64,000 nt of DNA from Burkholderia sp. Leaf177 (GCF_001424345.1 NZ_LMPF01000007.1:18840-82839), one strand, 5' to 3'; shown: positions 35,344 through 45,078, counted from the first letter of the stretch. Numbers and translations are program-made. The notes: a model not told the origin generated them from the letters alone.

Positions 35344-35502
35344 ACGATGCCCCGCATTCGGGGGTCCTGTTCCGGCGCATGACGGGTTGAGGGTTATCGC
35401 TGCAAGAGCGAAAGCATTTCGACATGATGATAAGTCGAGTTGCGGTTTCAGGGCGTGTATTGGGTCTGACGTTGGCCGATTGGCCGGGTATCGTGCAAAT
35501 TC

Positions 35503-36642
35503 TTAAACCTTTTTCCGGAAAGGCGTGTGCGCTTCGAGCTCCTGGATGTGCTGATCCATCGCGGCCGTCTCTTCGTCCAGAAACTCGCTGATCGCATGCG
35601 CGAACCGCGGGTCCGCGACCCAATGCGCCGACCACGTGGGCGTGGGCAGCATGCCGCGCGACATCTTGTGCACGCCTTGCGCGCCGCCCTCGAAACGCGC
35701 CAAGCCATTGACGATGCAATATTCAATGCCCTGCATATAGCAAGTCTCGAAATGAAGCCCCGAGACGAACTCTTTCGTGCCCCAGTAACGCCCGAACATC
35801 ACGTCGCCGCCGATCATGTTCAGCGCGCACGCAAGGCGTTTGCCATCGGCTTCGGCGATCACGAGCAGCATGCTTTCGGGCGCGGCCGCGTGAATCCGGC
35901 CGAAGAATTCGCGCGATAAATACGGCGGATTCCAGTGCTCGCGGTACGTGTTTTCATAACACGCGTAGAAGAAATCGAGCGCGTCCGTATCGATTTGCGC
36001 GCCGCGCAGCCAGGTGTAGCTCACGCCTGCGTCGGTCACGCGGCGGCGGTCCTGCTTCACCTTTTTGCGCTTGTCGTGGCTCATGGTGGCGAGAAACGCA
36101 TCGAAGCTTTCGTAGCCGCCCGGCGCGTTTTCCCAATGAAACTGCACGCCTTCACGCAACATGTAGCCCGCTTCCGTCAGCGCTTCGAGGTCCTGTTCCT
36201 GCGGAAACAGCACGTGCAGCGACGAAAGCTCCAACTGCTTCGACAACTCGATCGCACCGCGCGCCAGCATCACGCGCTCCTCGTGCGTAGCCGCGATCAG
36301 GCGCGGACCGGTTACCGGAGAAAACGGCACTGCCGACAAGCCTTTCGGATAGTACGGAATGCCGTTGCGCTCGAAGGCGTCGGCCCACGCGTGATCGAAT
36401 ACGTATTCGCCGCGCGAATGTTTCTTGAGATAAAGCGGCATGACGCCGGCTAGCTGGCCGTCGCGTTTGAGCAGCAGGAAATGCGGACGCCAACCGGTTC
36501 GGGCCACCGCGCAGCCCGTGTCCTGCAATGCCGAAAGGAATTCGTGGCGAACGAACGGGTTGTCGCCGGCCAGACGATTCCATTCGTCCGGGCTCACGGT
36601 GTCGAGTGAATCGACTACGTGTATTTCGACCGTGCGGTTCAA
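35503..36642 (-). CDS. FemAB-like N-acyltransferase family protein (PF04339-type)
   Basis: The 379-residue protein matches the family often called peptidoglycan biosynthesis/recognition or DUF482: EWNRLAGDNPFVRHEFLSALQDTG, DHAWADAFERNGIPYYPK, FPQEQDLEALTEAGYMLREGVQFHW, and FETCYMQGIEYCIVNGLARFEGGAQGVHKMSRG (two GNAT-like folds). The fold suggests transfer of an acyl or aminoacyl group, but no substrate is established for this branch. It starts at a TTG (36642) with GAGG nine bases before it; no upstream ATG is in frame. It lies between nadE and the GIY-YIG gene. Confidence 0.82.
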   Translation of the reverse strand: MNRTVEIHVVDSLDTVSPDEWNRLAGDNPFVRHEFLSALQDTGCAVARTGWRPHFLLLKRDGQLAGVMPLYLKKHSRGEYVFDHAWADAFERNGIPYYPKGLSAVPFSPVTGPRLIAATHEERVMLARGAIELSKQLELSSLHVLFPQEQDLEALTEAGYMLREGVQFHWENAPGGYESFDAFLATMSHDKRKKVKQDRRRVTDAGVSYTWLRGAQIDTDALDFFYACYENTYREHWNPPYLSREFFGRIHAAAPESMLLVIAEADGKRLACALNMIGGDVMFGRYWGTKEFVSGLHFETCYMQGIEYCIVNGLARFEGGAQGVHKMSRGMLPTPTWSAHWVADPRFAHAISEFLDEETAAMDQHIQELEAHTPFRKKV

Positions 36643-36809
36643 CAGGCTTACCTCGCTTCGGACTTGTTCGTGGCTGCTGCCGTGCGCTTGATGCAGCGCG
36701 GAACGGTTATTCTCGCCGATGTCGCGGGATTTTGTCGGAGCGGGGTTCGGGCGTTCGTGGCCGGGGCTTAAGCGATAATGCGCGGCATCCGGTTTTCACC
36801 TTCTGACTC

Positions 36810-37112
36810 ATGCCCTGGTTTTTATACCTGATCGAATGCGCCGACGGCAGTCTCTACACCGGGATTGCCACCGATGTCGAGGCGCGTTTTGCCAAACATC
36901 TGAGCGGCGATGGCGCGCGATATACGCGATCGCGCAAGCCGGTGGCCGTGCGGGCTTCGTTTGAATTGAGCGGACGGGCGGAAGCTTCGCGAGCGGAATA
37001 TTGGGTGAAACGGCTTTCGACGCCGAGAAAATGGAAGCTGGTAGCGGGCGAATTGACGCTCGTGGAAATCATGCCTGCTGAGGCCGACGAAGTCCCGCCG
37101 ATAGAGACATAA
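36810..37112 (+). CDS. GIY-YIG domain protein (YhbQ-like)
   Basis: A 100-residue single-domain GIY-YIG protein: WFLYLIECADGSLYTGIATDVEARF carries the two-strand LYLIECADGSLYTGIA motif, followed by the conserved Arg (ARFAKHL) and the C-terminal acidic metal ligand Glu in SRAEYWVKRLS. E. coli YhbQ has nuclease activity on nicked or structured DNA. It is divergent from the FemAB-like gene and convergent with ppa, sharing a terminator with it. Confidence 0.92.
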   Translation: MPWFLYLIECADGSLYTGIATDVEARFAKHLSGDGARYTRSRKPVAVRASFELSGRAEASRAEYWVKRLSTPRKWKLVAGELTLVEIMPAEADEVPPIET

Positions 37113-37154
37113 AAAAACCGCCCGGTCCTGCCTCATGGCAAGACCGGACGGTCT
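37111..37154. terminator. Bidirectional terminator between the GIY-YIG gene and ppa
   Basis: Imperfect 15-bp stem ccgcccggtcctgcc / ggcaagaccggacgg (37118-37132 with 37137-37151) with the loop around TCAT. The A7 at 37111-37117 makes a T-run on the minus strand for ppa. Confidence 0.75.
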
Positions 37155-37182
37155 TCCGTACTTCGAGCGCTTGCGTCCAGCT

Positions 37183-37710
37183 TTACTTCTTGAAGCTAGC
37201 CACGCCTTCCGTAATTTCCTTATGGGCTGCTTCCACGCCCTGCCAGCCTTCCACCTTCACCCACTTGCCCTTCTCGAGCGCCTTGTATTGCTCGAAGAAA
37301 TGCTTGATCTGGTCTTTCAAATATTCCGGCACGTCATCGACCGTCTTCATGTGCGCTGTCATCGGGCAGATCTTGTCATGCGCGACTGCGACCAGCTTTG
37401 CATCCACGCCCGATTCATCCGTCATCTGCAACATGCCCAACGCGCGCGCGCGAACCACCGATCCTGCCAGCAGCGGGAACGGCGTGATCACCAGCACGTC
37501 GACCGGATCGCCGTCGCCGGAAAGCGTTTGCGGGATGAAACCGTAGTTGGCCGGGTAACGCATGCCCGTGCCGATAAAACGGTCGACCACGAGCAGGCCC
37601 ATGTCCTTGTCCGCCTCGTACTTCACCGGGTCGCTTTGCGCCGGGATCTCGATGATCACGTTGAAGTCCTGCGGAAGATCCTTGCCTGCGGGTACGTTGT
37701 TGAAGCTCAT
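37183..37710 (-). CDS. ppa: Inorganic pyrophosphatase
   Basis: The 175-residue family I soluble pyrophosphatase hydrolyses PPi and pulls biosynthetic reactions forward. The signature DGDPVDVLV (metal-binding aspartates) is present, with [12 protein letters not shown] and GPGEGKW-like C-terminal [10 protein letters not shown]. Length equals E. coli Ppa. The ATG at 37710 ([13 protein letters not shown]) has GAAGAGAG before it; a GTG two codons upstream is open but unlikely. Confidence 0.97.
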   Translation of the reverse strand: MSFNNVPAGKDLPQDFNVIIEIPAQSDPVKYEADKDMGLLVVDRFIGTGMRYPANYGFIPQTLSGDGDPVDVLVITPFPLLAGSVVRARALGMLQMTDESGVDAKLVAVAHDKICPMTAHMKTVDDVPEYLKDQIKHFFEQYKALEKGKWVKVEGWQGVEAAHKEITEGVASFKK

Positions 37711-37716
37711 GTGCAC

Positions 37717-38037
37717 TCTCTTCGATGTGGAAATTCAGGGTCGGGAGATTAGACGAACGGGACGAATCCGTACACGCCAGAAATCAGGTTTTGCTGCGTT
37801 GCGGCAATACACGTAAAACTTGAACGCTCGGCCCGCAATGCTCATTTCGTGCCGCATGCGCGCCCATCAAGCCGCATATTTACGTCATTATAGCCAATCG
37901 AAGCGCGCGATCCGGCGCCGGCAACGCCGGGGAAAACAGCGCGAAGCAGGCTCGAAACATCGCGCGTGGCATGGCCGCCGGACAATGAGCGGACCGCGCG
38001 CGTCCATTCAACCAAGCTACGGAGACAGGAGTCAGGC
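37717..38037. other. Divergent intergenic region ppa / aldehyde dehydrogenase
   Basis: 321 bases. On the minus strand TCTAAT at 37748-37753 is a possible ppa -10 box, about 38 bases before the ATG. No gene or repeat is recognised. Confidence 0.35.
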
Positions 38038-39477
38038 ATGGAAGAGGCAAAGCATTTCATCGGCAACAAGTGGATCGCGGCGGCGAGCAACGAGACGATT
38101 CCCGTTCTCGATCCGTCCGATGGCCAGGTTTTCGCCCAACTCGGCCGCGGCAATGCGGCGGATATCGACCGGGCGGTTCAGGCGGCACGGCGCGCCTACG
38201 ACGGCGAATGGGGCCATGCGAGCGCGGCGGATCGCGGACGCGTGTTGTACCGGTTATCGATGATCGTCGCCGCCCATCAGGACGAACTCGCCCACCTCGA
38301 AGCACGCGATACCGGCAAGCCGCTCAAGCAAGCGCACGCCGATGCAGCGGGCATCGCGCGCTATTTCGAGTTCTACGCGGGCGCCGCCGACAAGCTTCAT
38401 GGCGAAACCCTGCCGTATCAAAACGGCTTCACCGTGCTGACCATCCGCGAACCGCACGGCGTGACCGGGCACATCGTGCCGTGGAATTATCCGCTGCAGA
38501 TCTTCGGGCGCAGCGTCGGCGCGGCGCTCGCGGCGGGCAACGCGTGCGTGGTGAAACCGGCGGAGGACGCGTGTCTGTCCATATTGCGGATCGCCGAACT
38601 CGCCGCCGAGGCGGGCTTGCCGGAAGGCGCGCTCAACATTGTCACGGGTTATGGATACGAGGCCGGCGCGGCGCTCGCGCGGCATCCGGGCATCGATCAT
38701 ATTTCGTTCACCGGATCTCCCACGACCGGCGCGGCCGTTGTCAAGATGGCCGCCGATAACCACGTGCCTGTCACGCTCGAACTCGGCGGGAAATCGCCGC
38801 AGATCGTCTTCGCCGATGCCGATTTCGATGCCGCCATTCCCGTCCTCGTTTCGGCGATCGTGCAGAACGCCGGGCAAACGTGCTCGGCCGGCAGCCGCGT
38901 GTTGATCGAACGGTCGGCGTACGAGCCGTTGCTGGAGCGTTTGAGCGAAGCATTCAGCGCGCTGAAGGTCGGACCCAGCAAGCTCGACCTGGACTGCGGG
39001 CCGCTCATCAGCGCAAAGCAGCAGCAGCGCGTGTGGGATTTTCTCTCCGATGCACAACACGACGGCATCGCGATGGCCGCGCAGGGCGACGTGGTTTCAG
39101 AAGCGCCGGAAGCCGGCTTTTATCAGGCGCCGACGCTTCTGCGCGATGTCCCGCCGTCACACCGTCTGGCGCGCGAAGAAGTGTTCGGGCCGGTCCTCTG
39201 CGCGATGCCTTTCGACGACGAAGCCGACGCCATCAAGCTCGCCAACGGCACGGATTTCGGTTTGGTCGCGGGCGTGTGGACACGCGATGGCGGACGGCAA
39301 ATGCGCATTGCGCGAAAGGTGCGATCGGGTCAGGTGTTCATCAACAACTATGGCGCGGGCGGCGGCGTCGAATTGCCGTTTGGCGGCGTCAAGCACTCGG
39401 GACATGGCCGCGAGAAAGGCTTCGAAGCGTTATATGGATTCACGGTGCTTAAAACCATCGCTATTAAACACGGTTAA
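38038..39477 (+). CDS. NAD(P)-dependent aldehyde dehydrogenase
   Basis: The 479-residue enzyme oxidises an aldehyde to the acid. The catalytic nucleophile is Cys282 (NAGQTCSAGSR) and the general base is Glu248 (LELGGKSP). The cofactor site is GHIVPWNYPLQ...NACVVKPAE and FTGSPTTGAA, and the C-terminal INNYGAGGGVELPFGGVKHSG is typical. It resembles betaine/gamma-aminobutyraldehyde/vanillin-type ALDHs. The AGGAG Shine-Dalgarno supports 38038. It is followed within 22 bases by an SDR and then a transporter, which points to a small uptake-and-oxidation cassette for an alcohol, sugar acid or similar carbon source. Confidence 0.88.
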   Translation: MEEAKHFIGNKWIAAASNETIPVLDPSDGQVFAQLGRGNAADIDRAVQAARRAYDGEWGHASAADRGRVLYRLSMIVAAHQDELAHLEARDTGKPLKQAHADAAGIARYFEFYAGAADKLHGETLPYQNGFTVLTIREPHGVTGHIVPWNYPLQIFGRSVGAALAAGNACVVKPAEDACLSILRIAELAAEAGLPEGALNIVTGYGYEAGAALARHPGIDHISFTGSPTTGAAVVKMAADNHVPVTLELGGKSPQIVFADADFDAAIPVLVSAIVQNAGQTCSAGSRVLIERSAYEPLLERLSEAFSALKVGPSKLDLDCGPLISAKQQQRVWDFLSDAQHDGIAMAAQGDVVSEAPEAGFYQAPTLLRDVPPSHRLAREEVFGPVLCAMPFDDEADAIKLANGTDFGLVAGVWTRDGGRQMRIARKVRSGQVFINNYGAGGGVELPFGGVKHSGHGREKGFEALYGFTVLKTIAIKHG

Positions 39478-39499
39478 TTAATCAAGACCTGGAGACGAC

Positions 39500-40258
39500 A
39501 TGAGACTGCAAGGCAAGACAGCAATTGTGACGGGCGGCGGATCGGGATTCGGCGAAGGCATCGCGAAGACGTTTGCGCGCGACGGCGCCAACGTCGTGGT
39601 GAACGACCTCAACGGGGCATCGGCGGAACGGGTTGCGAGCGAGATTGCGGTGAGCGGCGGCAAGGCGATTGCGGTCGCCGGCGACGTAACGAAACAAGCC
39701 GACTGGAAGACGCTTTTCGATGCCGCCATCGAAGACTTCGGCAGCGTTCAGGTCGTGGTGAACAACGCGGGCACGACGCACCGGAATAAGCCGGTGATGG
39801 AAGTGACCGAAGCCGAATTCGATCGCGTGTATGCGGTGAACGTGAAAAGCATCTATCACAGCGTTACGCAATTCGTGCCCTACTTCCGGTCCGTCGGCGG
39901 CGGGTCGTTCATCAACGTTGCATCGACGGCGGGCGTGCGGCCGCGCCCCGGTCTGGTCTGGTACAACGGCAGCAAGGCGGCGGTGATCATTGCCAGCAAG
40001 GCATTAGCCGTCGAACTCGGGCCGGATCGCATTCGTGTGAATTGCATCAACCCCGTGATGGGTGAAACCGGTTTGCTGTCCGAATTTATGGGCATGGAAG
40101 ACACGCCCGCGAACCGTCAGAAGTTTCTCTCGACCATTCCTTTAGGCCGGCTCTCGACGCCGCAAGACATCGCGAACGCGGCGCTTTATCTCGCCTCCGA
40201 TGACGCCGAGTTCATCACCGGCGTGGCGCTGGAAGTGGACGGCGGACGCTGCGTATAA
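39500..40258 (+). CDS. Short-chain dehydrogenase/reductase (classical SDR)
   Basis: A 252-residue classical SDR. The cofactor motif is TGGGSGFGEGIA (TGxxxGxG), with Asp36 in NDLN suggesting NAD(H) preference, then NNAG, and the catalytic Ser142, Tyr155 and Lys159 (YNGSK). The C-terminal ITGVALEVDGGRCV is typical of FabG-like oxidoreductases. Shine-Dalgarno GGAG lies seven bases before the ATG, and the gene follows the ALDH gene by 22 bases, so the two are cotranscribed. Substrate unknown; it probably oxidises a hydroxy compound ahead of or alongside the ALDH step. Confidence 0.9.
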   Translation: MRLQGKTAIVTGGGSGFGEGIAKTFARDGANVVVNDLNGASAERVASEIAVSGGKAIAVAGDVTKQADWKTLFDAAIEDFGSVQVVVNNAGTTHRNKPVMEVTEAEFDRVYAVNVKSIYHSVTQFVPYFRSVGGGSFINVASTAGVRPRPGLVWYNGSKAAVIIASKALAVELGPDRIRVNCINPVMGETGLLSEFMGMEDTPANRQKFLSTIPLGRLSTPQDIANAALYLASDDAEFITGVALEVDGGRCV

Positions 40259-40373
40259 GGTGTGTGGGGAACACACATTGATCGGTGTTTTCCCCATATA
40301 AAACAGACGCTTGCAAGCCATGGTCAACGACTAGAATCGTTGTTCCAACCGATAAGAATATTCAGGAGACAGC

Positions 40374-41693
40374 ATGGCCAGTACAGCGGGTGAGTTTCAC
40401 CGGCCGGGCGCGGGCGCACCACCTTCAGCCTTCGAGGCGGCAACGTACAAGAAAGTCGCGTGGCGGCTCTCGCCGCTGTTGCTGCTTTGTTATGTGGTCG
40501 CGTATCTGGATCGTGTGAATGTGGGTTTTGCCAAGCTGCAAATGTCCACCGATCTCGGCTTGAGCGACGCCGTTTATGGCTTTGGAGCAGGCATCTTCTT
40601 CTTCGGCTATTTCATCTTCGAGATCCCGAGCAACGTCATCTTGCACAAGGTCGGCGCGCGCGTGTGGATTGCGCGGATCATGATCACATGGGGCATTCTT
40701 TCGGCGCTCACGATGTTCATCACCACGCCCGCCATGTTCTACGTGATGCGGTTTTTGTTGGGCGTCGCCGAAGCGGGATTTTTCCCTGGCATCATCTTGT
40801 ATCTCACGTACTGGTTTCCTGCGGAACGGCGCGGCCGCATGACCACGTTGTTCATGACGGCGATTGCGGTTTCGGGGTTGATCGGCGGTCCGGTATCGGG
40901 CTGGATCATGAAGAACTTCGATGGCGTCAACGGCTGGCATTCGTGGCAGTGGTTGTTCTTGCTGGAAGGCATTCCATCGATCGTGGTCGGGGTTCTAGTT
41001 TTTATTTTCATGGATGACCGGATTGCAAAGGCCAAATGGCTGACCACGGAAGAGCGGGAATTGCTGGAGCGGAATATCGCGAAGGACAATGTCGAGAAGG
41101 TCGATATGCCCGTGCGCGAAGTGCTGAAAAACGGCCGCGTGTGGCTGATGAGCCTGACGTACTTTTCGTTCGTGATGGGTCTGTATGGCGTGAGTTTCTG
41201 GTTGCCTACGATCATCAAGGCGACGGGCGTCACGGATGCGCTGAATATCGGCTTGTTGTCGGCGATTCCGTTTGGTGCGGCTGTGATCGGCATGTTGCTC
41301 GTTGCGCGTAGTGCCGATAAGCGCGGCGAACGTCGGTGGCATATTGCCGTGCCTGCGGCGGTGGGGGCGTTGGGGCTGGTTTTATCGGTCGTGTGGTCCA
41401 CTAATACGCCTCTGGCAATGCTCGGTCTTACGCTGGCAACCATGGGCATTCTCACTACGCTGCCGCTGTTCTGGAGTCTGCCGACGGCAATGCTGGCTGG
41501 AACGGGCGCCGCTGCCGGGATCGCGATGATTAACTCGCTTGGGAATCTGGCAGGGTTTTTGAGCCCTTATCTCGTGGGTTGGTTGAAGCAAGTGACGGCT
41601 TCCAATGCCAGCGGCATGTTTATGCTCGCCGCGTTCATGGTGCTGGGCGGGTTGCTGGCGTTGAGCGCGCCGAAGCGGATGGTGAATCGATAA
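40374..41693 (+). CDS. MFS transporter, anion:cation symporter (ACS) family
   Basis: The 439-residue protein has twelve predicted membrane segments and the ACS family marks LCYVVAYLDRVNVGFAKLQM, the motif 1 region FEIPSNVILHKVGARVWIARIM, and FLLGVAEAGFFPGIILYLTYWFPAERRGR. Relatives (TtuB tartrate, phthalate, galactonate-like carriers) import organic anions with H+ or Na+. Located after an ALDH and SDR in the same direction, it is the likely importer for that pathway. AGGAGA precedes the ATG. Confidence 0.87.
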   Translation: MASTAGEFHRPGAGAPPSAFEAATYKKVAWRLSPLLLLCYVVAYLDRVNVGFAKLQMSTDLGLSDAVYGFGAGIFFFGYFIFEIPSNVILHKVGARVWIARIMITWGILSALTMFITTPAMFYVMRFLLGVAEAGFFPGIILYLTYWFPAERRGRMTTLFMTAIAVSGLIGGPVSGWIMKNFDGVNGWHSWQWLFLLEGIPSIVVGVLVFIFMDDRIAKAKWLTTEERELLERNIAKDNVEKVDMPVREVLKNGRVWLMSLTYFSFVMGLYGVSFWLPTIIKATGVTDALNIGLLSAIPFGAAVIGMLLVARSADKRGERRWHIAVPAAVGALGLVLSVVWSTNTPLAMLGLTLATMGILTTLPLFWSLPTAMLAGTGAAAGIAMINSLGNLAGFLSPYLVGWLKQVTASNASGMFMLAAFMVLGGLLALSAPKRMVNR

Positions 41694-42048
41694 GGCTTGC
41701 GTTTGCGTTATCGAATGCAAGCGTTCGGTGACGCAAACTTCCTCTGCTCAAATCGCAGATCACGCCGGTGATTACGTCGGCCATTGCAGCGCAACTCTCC
41801 CACGCTCCACCTCCGCGCCTCCCGCACCGCCCTAAGGCGCTCACACTGCGCACGCACCAAAACCATGCATCCGGCGAATCGCGTCGGCGCATGCCAACGC
41901 CCCTTCCCGCCTGAAACCCACGCCCATCGAGCGTTCTCGTCACATTGGCATACCCCTTGCAGTGTCCCTTTAACTGACTCTCCGTCAGCGATATTAAAAA
42001 TCCACCAGACACCCGCTTTAAAACAAACATATCGGCAAGGGGAATTAC
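41694..42048. other. Region upstream of urtA holding its regulatory sites
   Basis: 355 bases with no real gene: frames on both strands here are Arg/His-rich without domains. It holds the sigma-54 promoter at 41945-41961. An NtrC-like half-site pattern GCACCAAAACCATGC lies at 41854-41868, about 90 bases upstream, the usual place for an activator site, though the match is partial. The start of the region has an inverted repeat gtttgcgt...acgcaaac (about 41701-41738) that may end the transporter transcript. Confidence 0.45.
41945..41961 (+). promoter_or_regulatory. Sigma-54 (-24/-12) promoter of the urt-ure genes
   Basis: TTGGCA-TACCCC-TTGCA: GG at 41947-41948 and GC at 41959-41960 separated by exactly 10 bases, near-consensus for RpoN. 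Expected start point is about 41972, giving a leader of about 77 bases before urtA. Confidence 0.8.
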
Positions 42049-43350
42049 ATGAAACGACGCAGTCTCCTGAAGTTCGGCTCCATGTCGGGCGCGCTCGCGA
42101 TTGCGGGCCAACTGCCCATTTCAAAAGCGCAAGCCGCCGATACCGGACCGATCAAAGTCGGTGTTCTCCATTCGCTCTCGGGCACGATGGCGATCTCGGA
42201 AACATCGCTGAAAGACACTGCGCTGATGACCATCGCCCAGATCAACGCAAGCGGCGGCGTGCTCGGGCGTCAACTCGAACCGGTGGTCGTCGACCCGGCA
42301 TCGAACTGGCCGCTCTTCGCCGAAAAAGCCCGTCAGTTGATCTCGCAAGACAAAGTGGCTGTGACGTTCGGCTGCTGGACGTCGGTATCGCGTAAATCGG
42401 TGTTGCCAGTGTTCGAAGAACTCAACGGCCTGCTCTTCTACCCCGTGCAGTACGAGGGCGAAGAAATGTCGAAGAACGTGTTCTACACGGGCGCAGCGCC
42501 GAACCAGCAAGCCATCCCCGCCACCGAATACCTGATGAGCAAGGAAGGCGGCGGCGCCAAGCGCTTCTTCCTGCTTGGCACCGACTACGTTTATCCGCGC
42601 ACGACGAACAAGATCCTGCGCTCGTTCCTGCACTCGAAGGGTGTGAAGGACGACGACATTCAAGAGGTCTACACGCCGTTCGGCCACGCGGACTATCAGA
42701 CCATCGTGGCAAATATCAAGACGTTCTCGCAAGGCGGCAAGACCTGCGTGATCTCGACGGTGAACGGCGATTCGAACGTGCCGTTCTATAAGGAACTCGG
42801 CAATCAAGGATTGAAAGCGACGGATGTTCCGGTCGTCGCGTTCTCGGTGGGTGAAGAAGAACTGCGCGGTATCGATACAAAACCGTTGGTCGGCAATCTG
42901 GCCGCATGGAATTACTTCATGTCGCTGAAGAACCCGGAGAACACGAAGTTCAAGGCGATGTTCGCCGACTGGGTCAAGAAGAACAACTTGCCGGGCGGCA
43001 CGAAGCGCGTGACGAACGACCCCATGGAAGCTACGTTCGTCGGCATCCACATGTGGAAGCAGGCGGTCGAAAAAGCGAAGAGTACGGATGTGGACAAAGT
43101 GCGTGTGGCGATGGTCGGCCAGAAGTTCGCGGCACCTAGCGGCTTCACGCTCGAGATGGACGGCAATCACCATTTGCACAAGCCGGTGATGATCGGCGAA
43201 GTGCGTGCCGACGGTCAGTTCAACGTCGTGTGGCGTACGAAGACCGCGATCCGCGCGCAACCGTGGAGCCCGTACATTCCGGGTAACGAGGGCAAGCCGG
43301 ATGTGGTCAGCTCGATTCCGGAATTCCTGCGCCGCCGTCGCGTTGCATAA
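42049..43350 (+). CDS. urtA: Urea ABC transporter substrate-binding protein
   Basis: The 433-residue periplasmic receptor begins MKRRSLLKFGSMSGALAIAG, a twin-arginine-like signal, with cleavage near QAADT (about residue 30). The mature part is a Leu/Ile/Val-type binding fold with UrtA marks: VGVLHSLSGTMAISE, FGCWTSVSRKSVLPVFEE, LLFYPVQYEGEE, and GTDYVYPRTTN. It delivers urea to UrtBC. It is first in urtABCDE, preceded by a sigma-54 promoter, so nitrogen limitation probably induces it. The gap of 93 bases before urtB is the only sizeable one in the operon. Confidence 0.96.
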   Translation: MKRRSLLKFGSMSGALAIAGQLPISKAQAADTGPIKVGVLHSLSGTMAISETSLKDTALMTIAQINASGGVLGRQLEPVVVDPASNWPLFAEKARQLISQDKVAVTFGCWTSVSRKSVLPVFEELNGLLFYPVQYEGEEMSKNVFYTGAAPNQQAIPATEYLMSKEGGGAKRFFLLGTDYVYPRTTNKILRSFLHSKGVKDDDIQEVYTPFGHADYQTIVANIKTFSQGGKTCVISTVNGDSNVPFYKELGNQGLKATDVPVVAFSVGEEELRGIDTKPLVGNLAAWNYFMSLKNPENTKFKAMFADWVKKNNLPGGTKRVTNDPMEATFVGIHMWKQAVEKAKSTDVDKVRVAMVGQKFAAPSGFTLEMDGNHHLHKPVMIGEVRADGQFNVVWRTKTAIRAQPWSPYIPGNEGKPDVVSSIPEFLRRRRVA

Positions 43351-43443
43351 GCCTCAGTAAGTATTCAGTCGAAGACCGGACCGCCGCGCTCGAAGCACAA
43401 ATACAAGAGCGGCGGTTCGCACGTTCTACCTGACAGGCCATTC

Positions 43444-45063
43444 ATGACTGATTCGATTTTTCGCTTCGCTCGCCGTGGCCTCTGCGCAATCCTGATTGCC
43501 TGCATGCCGCTGGCCGCGTTCGCCGCGCTGACAGCCGATGACCTCGCGCCCCTCGCCGCCGACGACTTCGATGCCAAATCCGCTGCCATCGACAAGCTGA
43601 TTGCGAACGCCGATGCACCTTCGGTCGCGGTTCTCAACGCGCTTTCCGACAGCACGCTCGTTGCCACCGACGCCGGCAAGGTGCTGATTCAAACCGACGA
43701 TGGCAACAAGGACCCGCTGACCAACAAGACGGTGGAAGCGCCCGATGCGCAACCGGTCACATTGAACAATCTGCTGCGCTCGAAGGTGTCTGGCGCGTTG
43801 TCCGGATTGCAACTGGCATCGCCGGATATTGAAAAGCGGCGCGCGGCAATCGATGAATTGCTGAAGAACGCCGATCCGTCGATCAAACCGCTCGTCGATA
43901 AAGCCCGCGCGCAAGAGACCGATCCCAAGCTTAAAAAGCGCCTCGATACGCTCTGGGCGACGACCGCCCTTCACGATACCGACGCCAACAAGCGCCTCGA
44001 AGCCGTGCAACTGGTCGCGGCGCGCCACGACCTGGATATGAACGAACTGTTGCGTCCGATCGTCGTGAAGAACGCCGACGGCACCTTCGCCGAACCCGAT
44101 GCACGCGTGCGCGCTGCGGCGCAGGCGGGTATAGAAGAGCTCGATTCCATTCAACGGCGCGGACAAGTTGTCGGCACGATCTTCGCGGGTTTATCGCTGG
44201 GAAGCGTCTTGTTGCTGGCCGCTTTGGGCCTTGCGATCACGTATGGGTTGATCGGCGTGATCAACATGGCGCACGGCGAATTCCTGATGATCGGCGCGTA
44301 CGCCACGTATGTGGTCCAGAACCTCGTGCAGCATTACGCGCCCGCCGCGTTCAACTGGTATCCGCTGTTCGCGGTGCCGGTTTCGTTTGCGGCGGCGGCG
44401 GTTGTCGGCATCGTGCTCGAACGGCTGGTGTTGAAACATCTGTATGGACGTCCGCTTGAAACGCTGCTGACTACGTTCGGCATCAGCCTGATTCTTATTC
44501 AGGCAACGCGCACGATCTTCGGCGCGCAAAACGTCCAGGTGACAAATCCTTCGTGGATGAGCGGCGGCGTGTCGGTCATGCAGAACCTGATCCTGCCTTA
44601 TAACCGCCTGACGATTCTCGGCTTCTCGCTGGTTGTCGTGCTGCTTGCGTGGGTCGTGCTGACGAAGACGCGGCTTGGCCTTTTTGTTCGCGCCGTCACG
44701 CAGAACCGCCGCATGGCGGCGTGCGTCGGCGTGAAGACAGCGCGCGTGGATTCCTATGCGTTCGCGTTCGGCGCGGGCATTGCCGGATTGGGCGGATGCG
44801 CGTTGTCGCAGATCGGCAATATCGGACCGGATCTGGGGCAGAGCTACATCATCGATTCATTCATGACGGTCGTGCTTGGCGGCGTCGGGCAACTGGCGGG
44901 AACGGTTATCGGCGGATTCGGGCTCGGGCTTGTCAGCAAGACGATCGAGCCGTTCTGGGGCGCGGTGCTCGCGAAGATCGCGGTGCTCGTGCTGATCGTG
45001 TTGTTCATCCAGAAGCGTCCTCAGGGCATGTTTGCACTGAAGGGCCGCAGCGCCGAGGTTTGA
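43444..45063 (+). CDS. urtB: Urea ABC transporter permease UrtB
   Basis: A 539-residue inner membrane protein. A signal-like segment (residues 1-28, ending AAFA) is followed by a periplasmic domain of about 200 residues with repeat-like Ala/Asp/Lys content, characteristic of UrtB, and then a LivH-type permease core from about residue 240: LGLAITYGLIGVINMAHGEFLMIGAY, and GLFVRAVTQNRRMAACVGV (the EAA-like coupling region). It forms the channel with UrtC. The extended N-terminus is normal for UrtB and not an artefact. Confidence 0.95.
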   Translation: MTDSIFRFARRGLCAILIACMPLAAFAALTADDLAPLAADDFDAKSAAIDKLIANADAPSVAVLNALSDSTLVATDAGKVLIQTDDGNKDPLTNKTVEAPDAQPVTLNNLLRSKVSGALSGLQLASPDIEKRRAAIDELLKNADPSIKPLVDKARAQETDPKLKKRLDTLWATTALHDTDANKRLEAVQLVAARHDLDMNELLRPIVVKNADGTFAEPDARVRAAAQAGIEELDSIQRRGQVVGTIFAGLSLGSVLLLAALGLAITYGLIGVINMAHGEFLMIGAYATYVVQNLVQHYAPAAFNWYPLFAVPVSFAAAAVVGIVLERLVLKHLYGRPLETLLTTFGISLILIQATRTIFGAQNVQVTNPSWMSGGVSVMQNLILPYNRLTILGFSLVVVLLAWVVLTKTRLGLFVRAVTQNRRMAACVGVKTARVDSYAFAFGAGIAGLGGCALSQIGNIGPDLGQSYIIDSFMTVVLGGVGQLAGTVIGGFGLGLVSKTIEPFWGAVLAKIAVLVLIVLFIQKRPQGMFALKGRSAEV

Positions 45064-45078
45064 GATGCGAGGTTCAAT

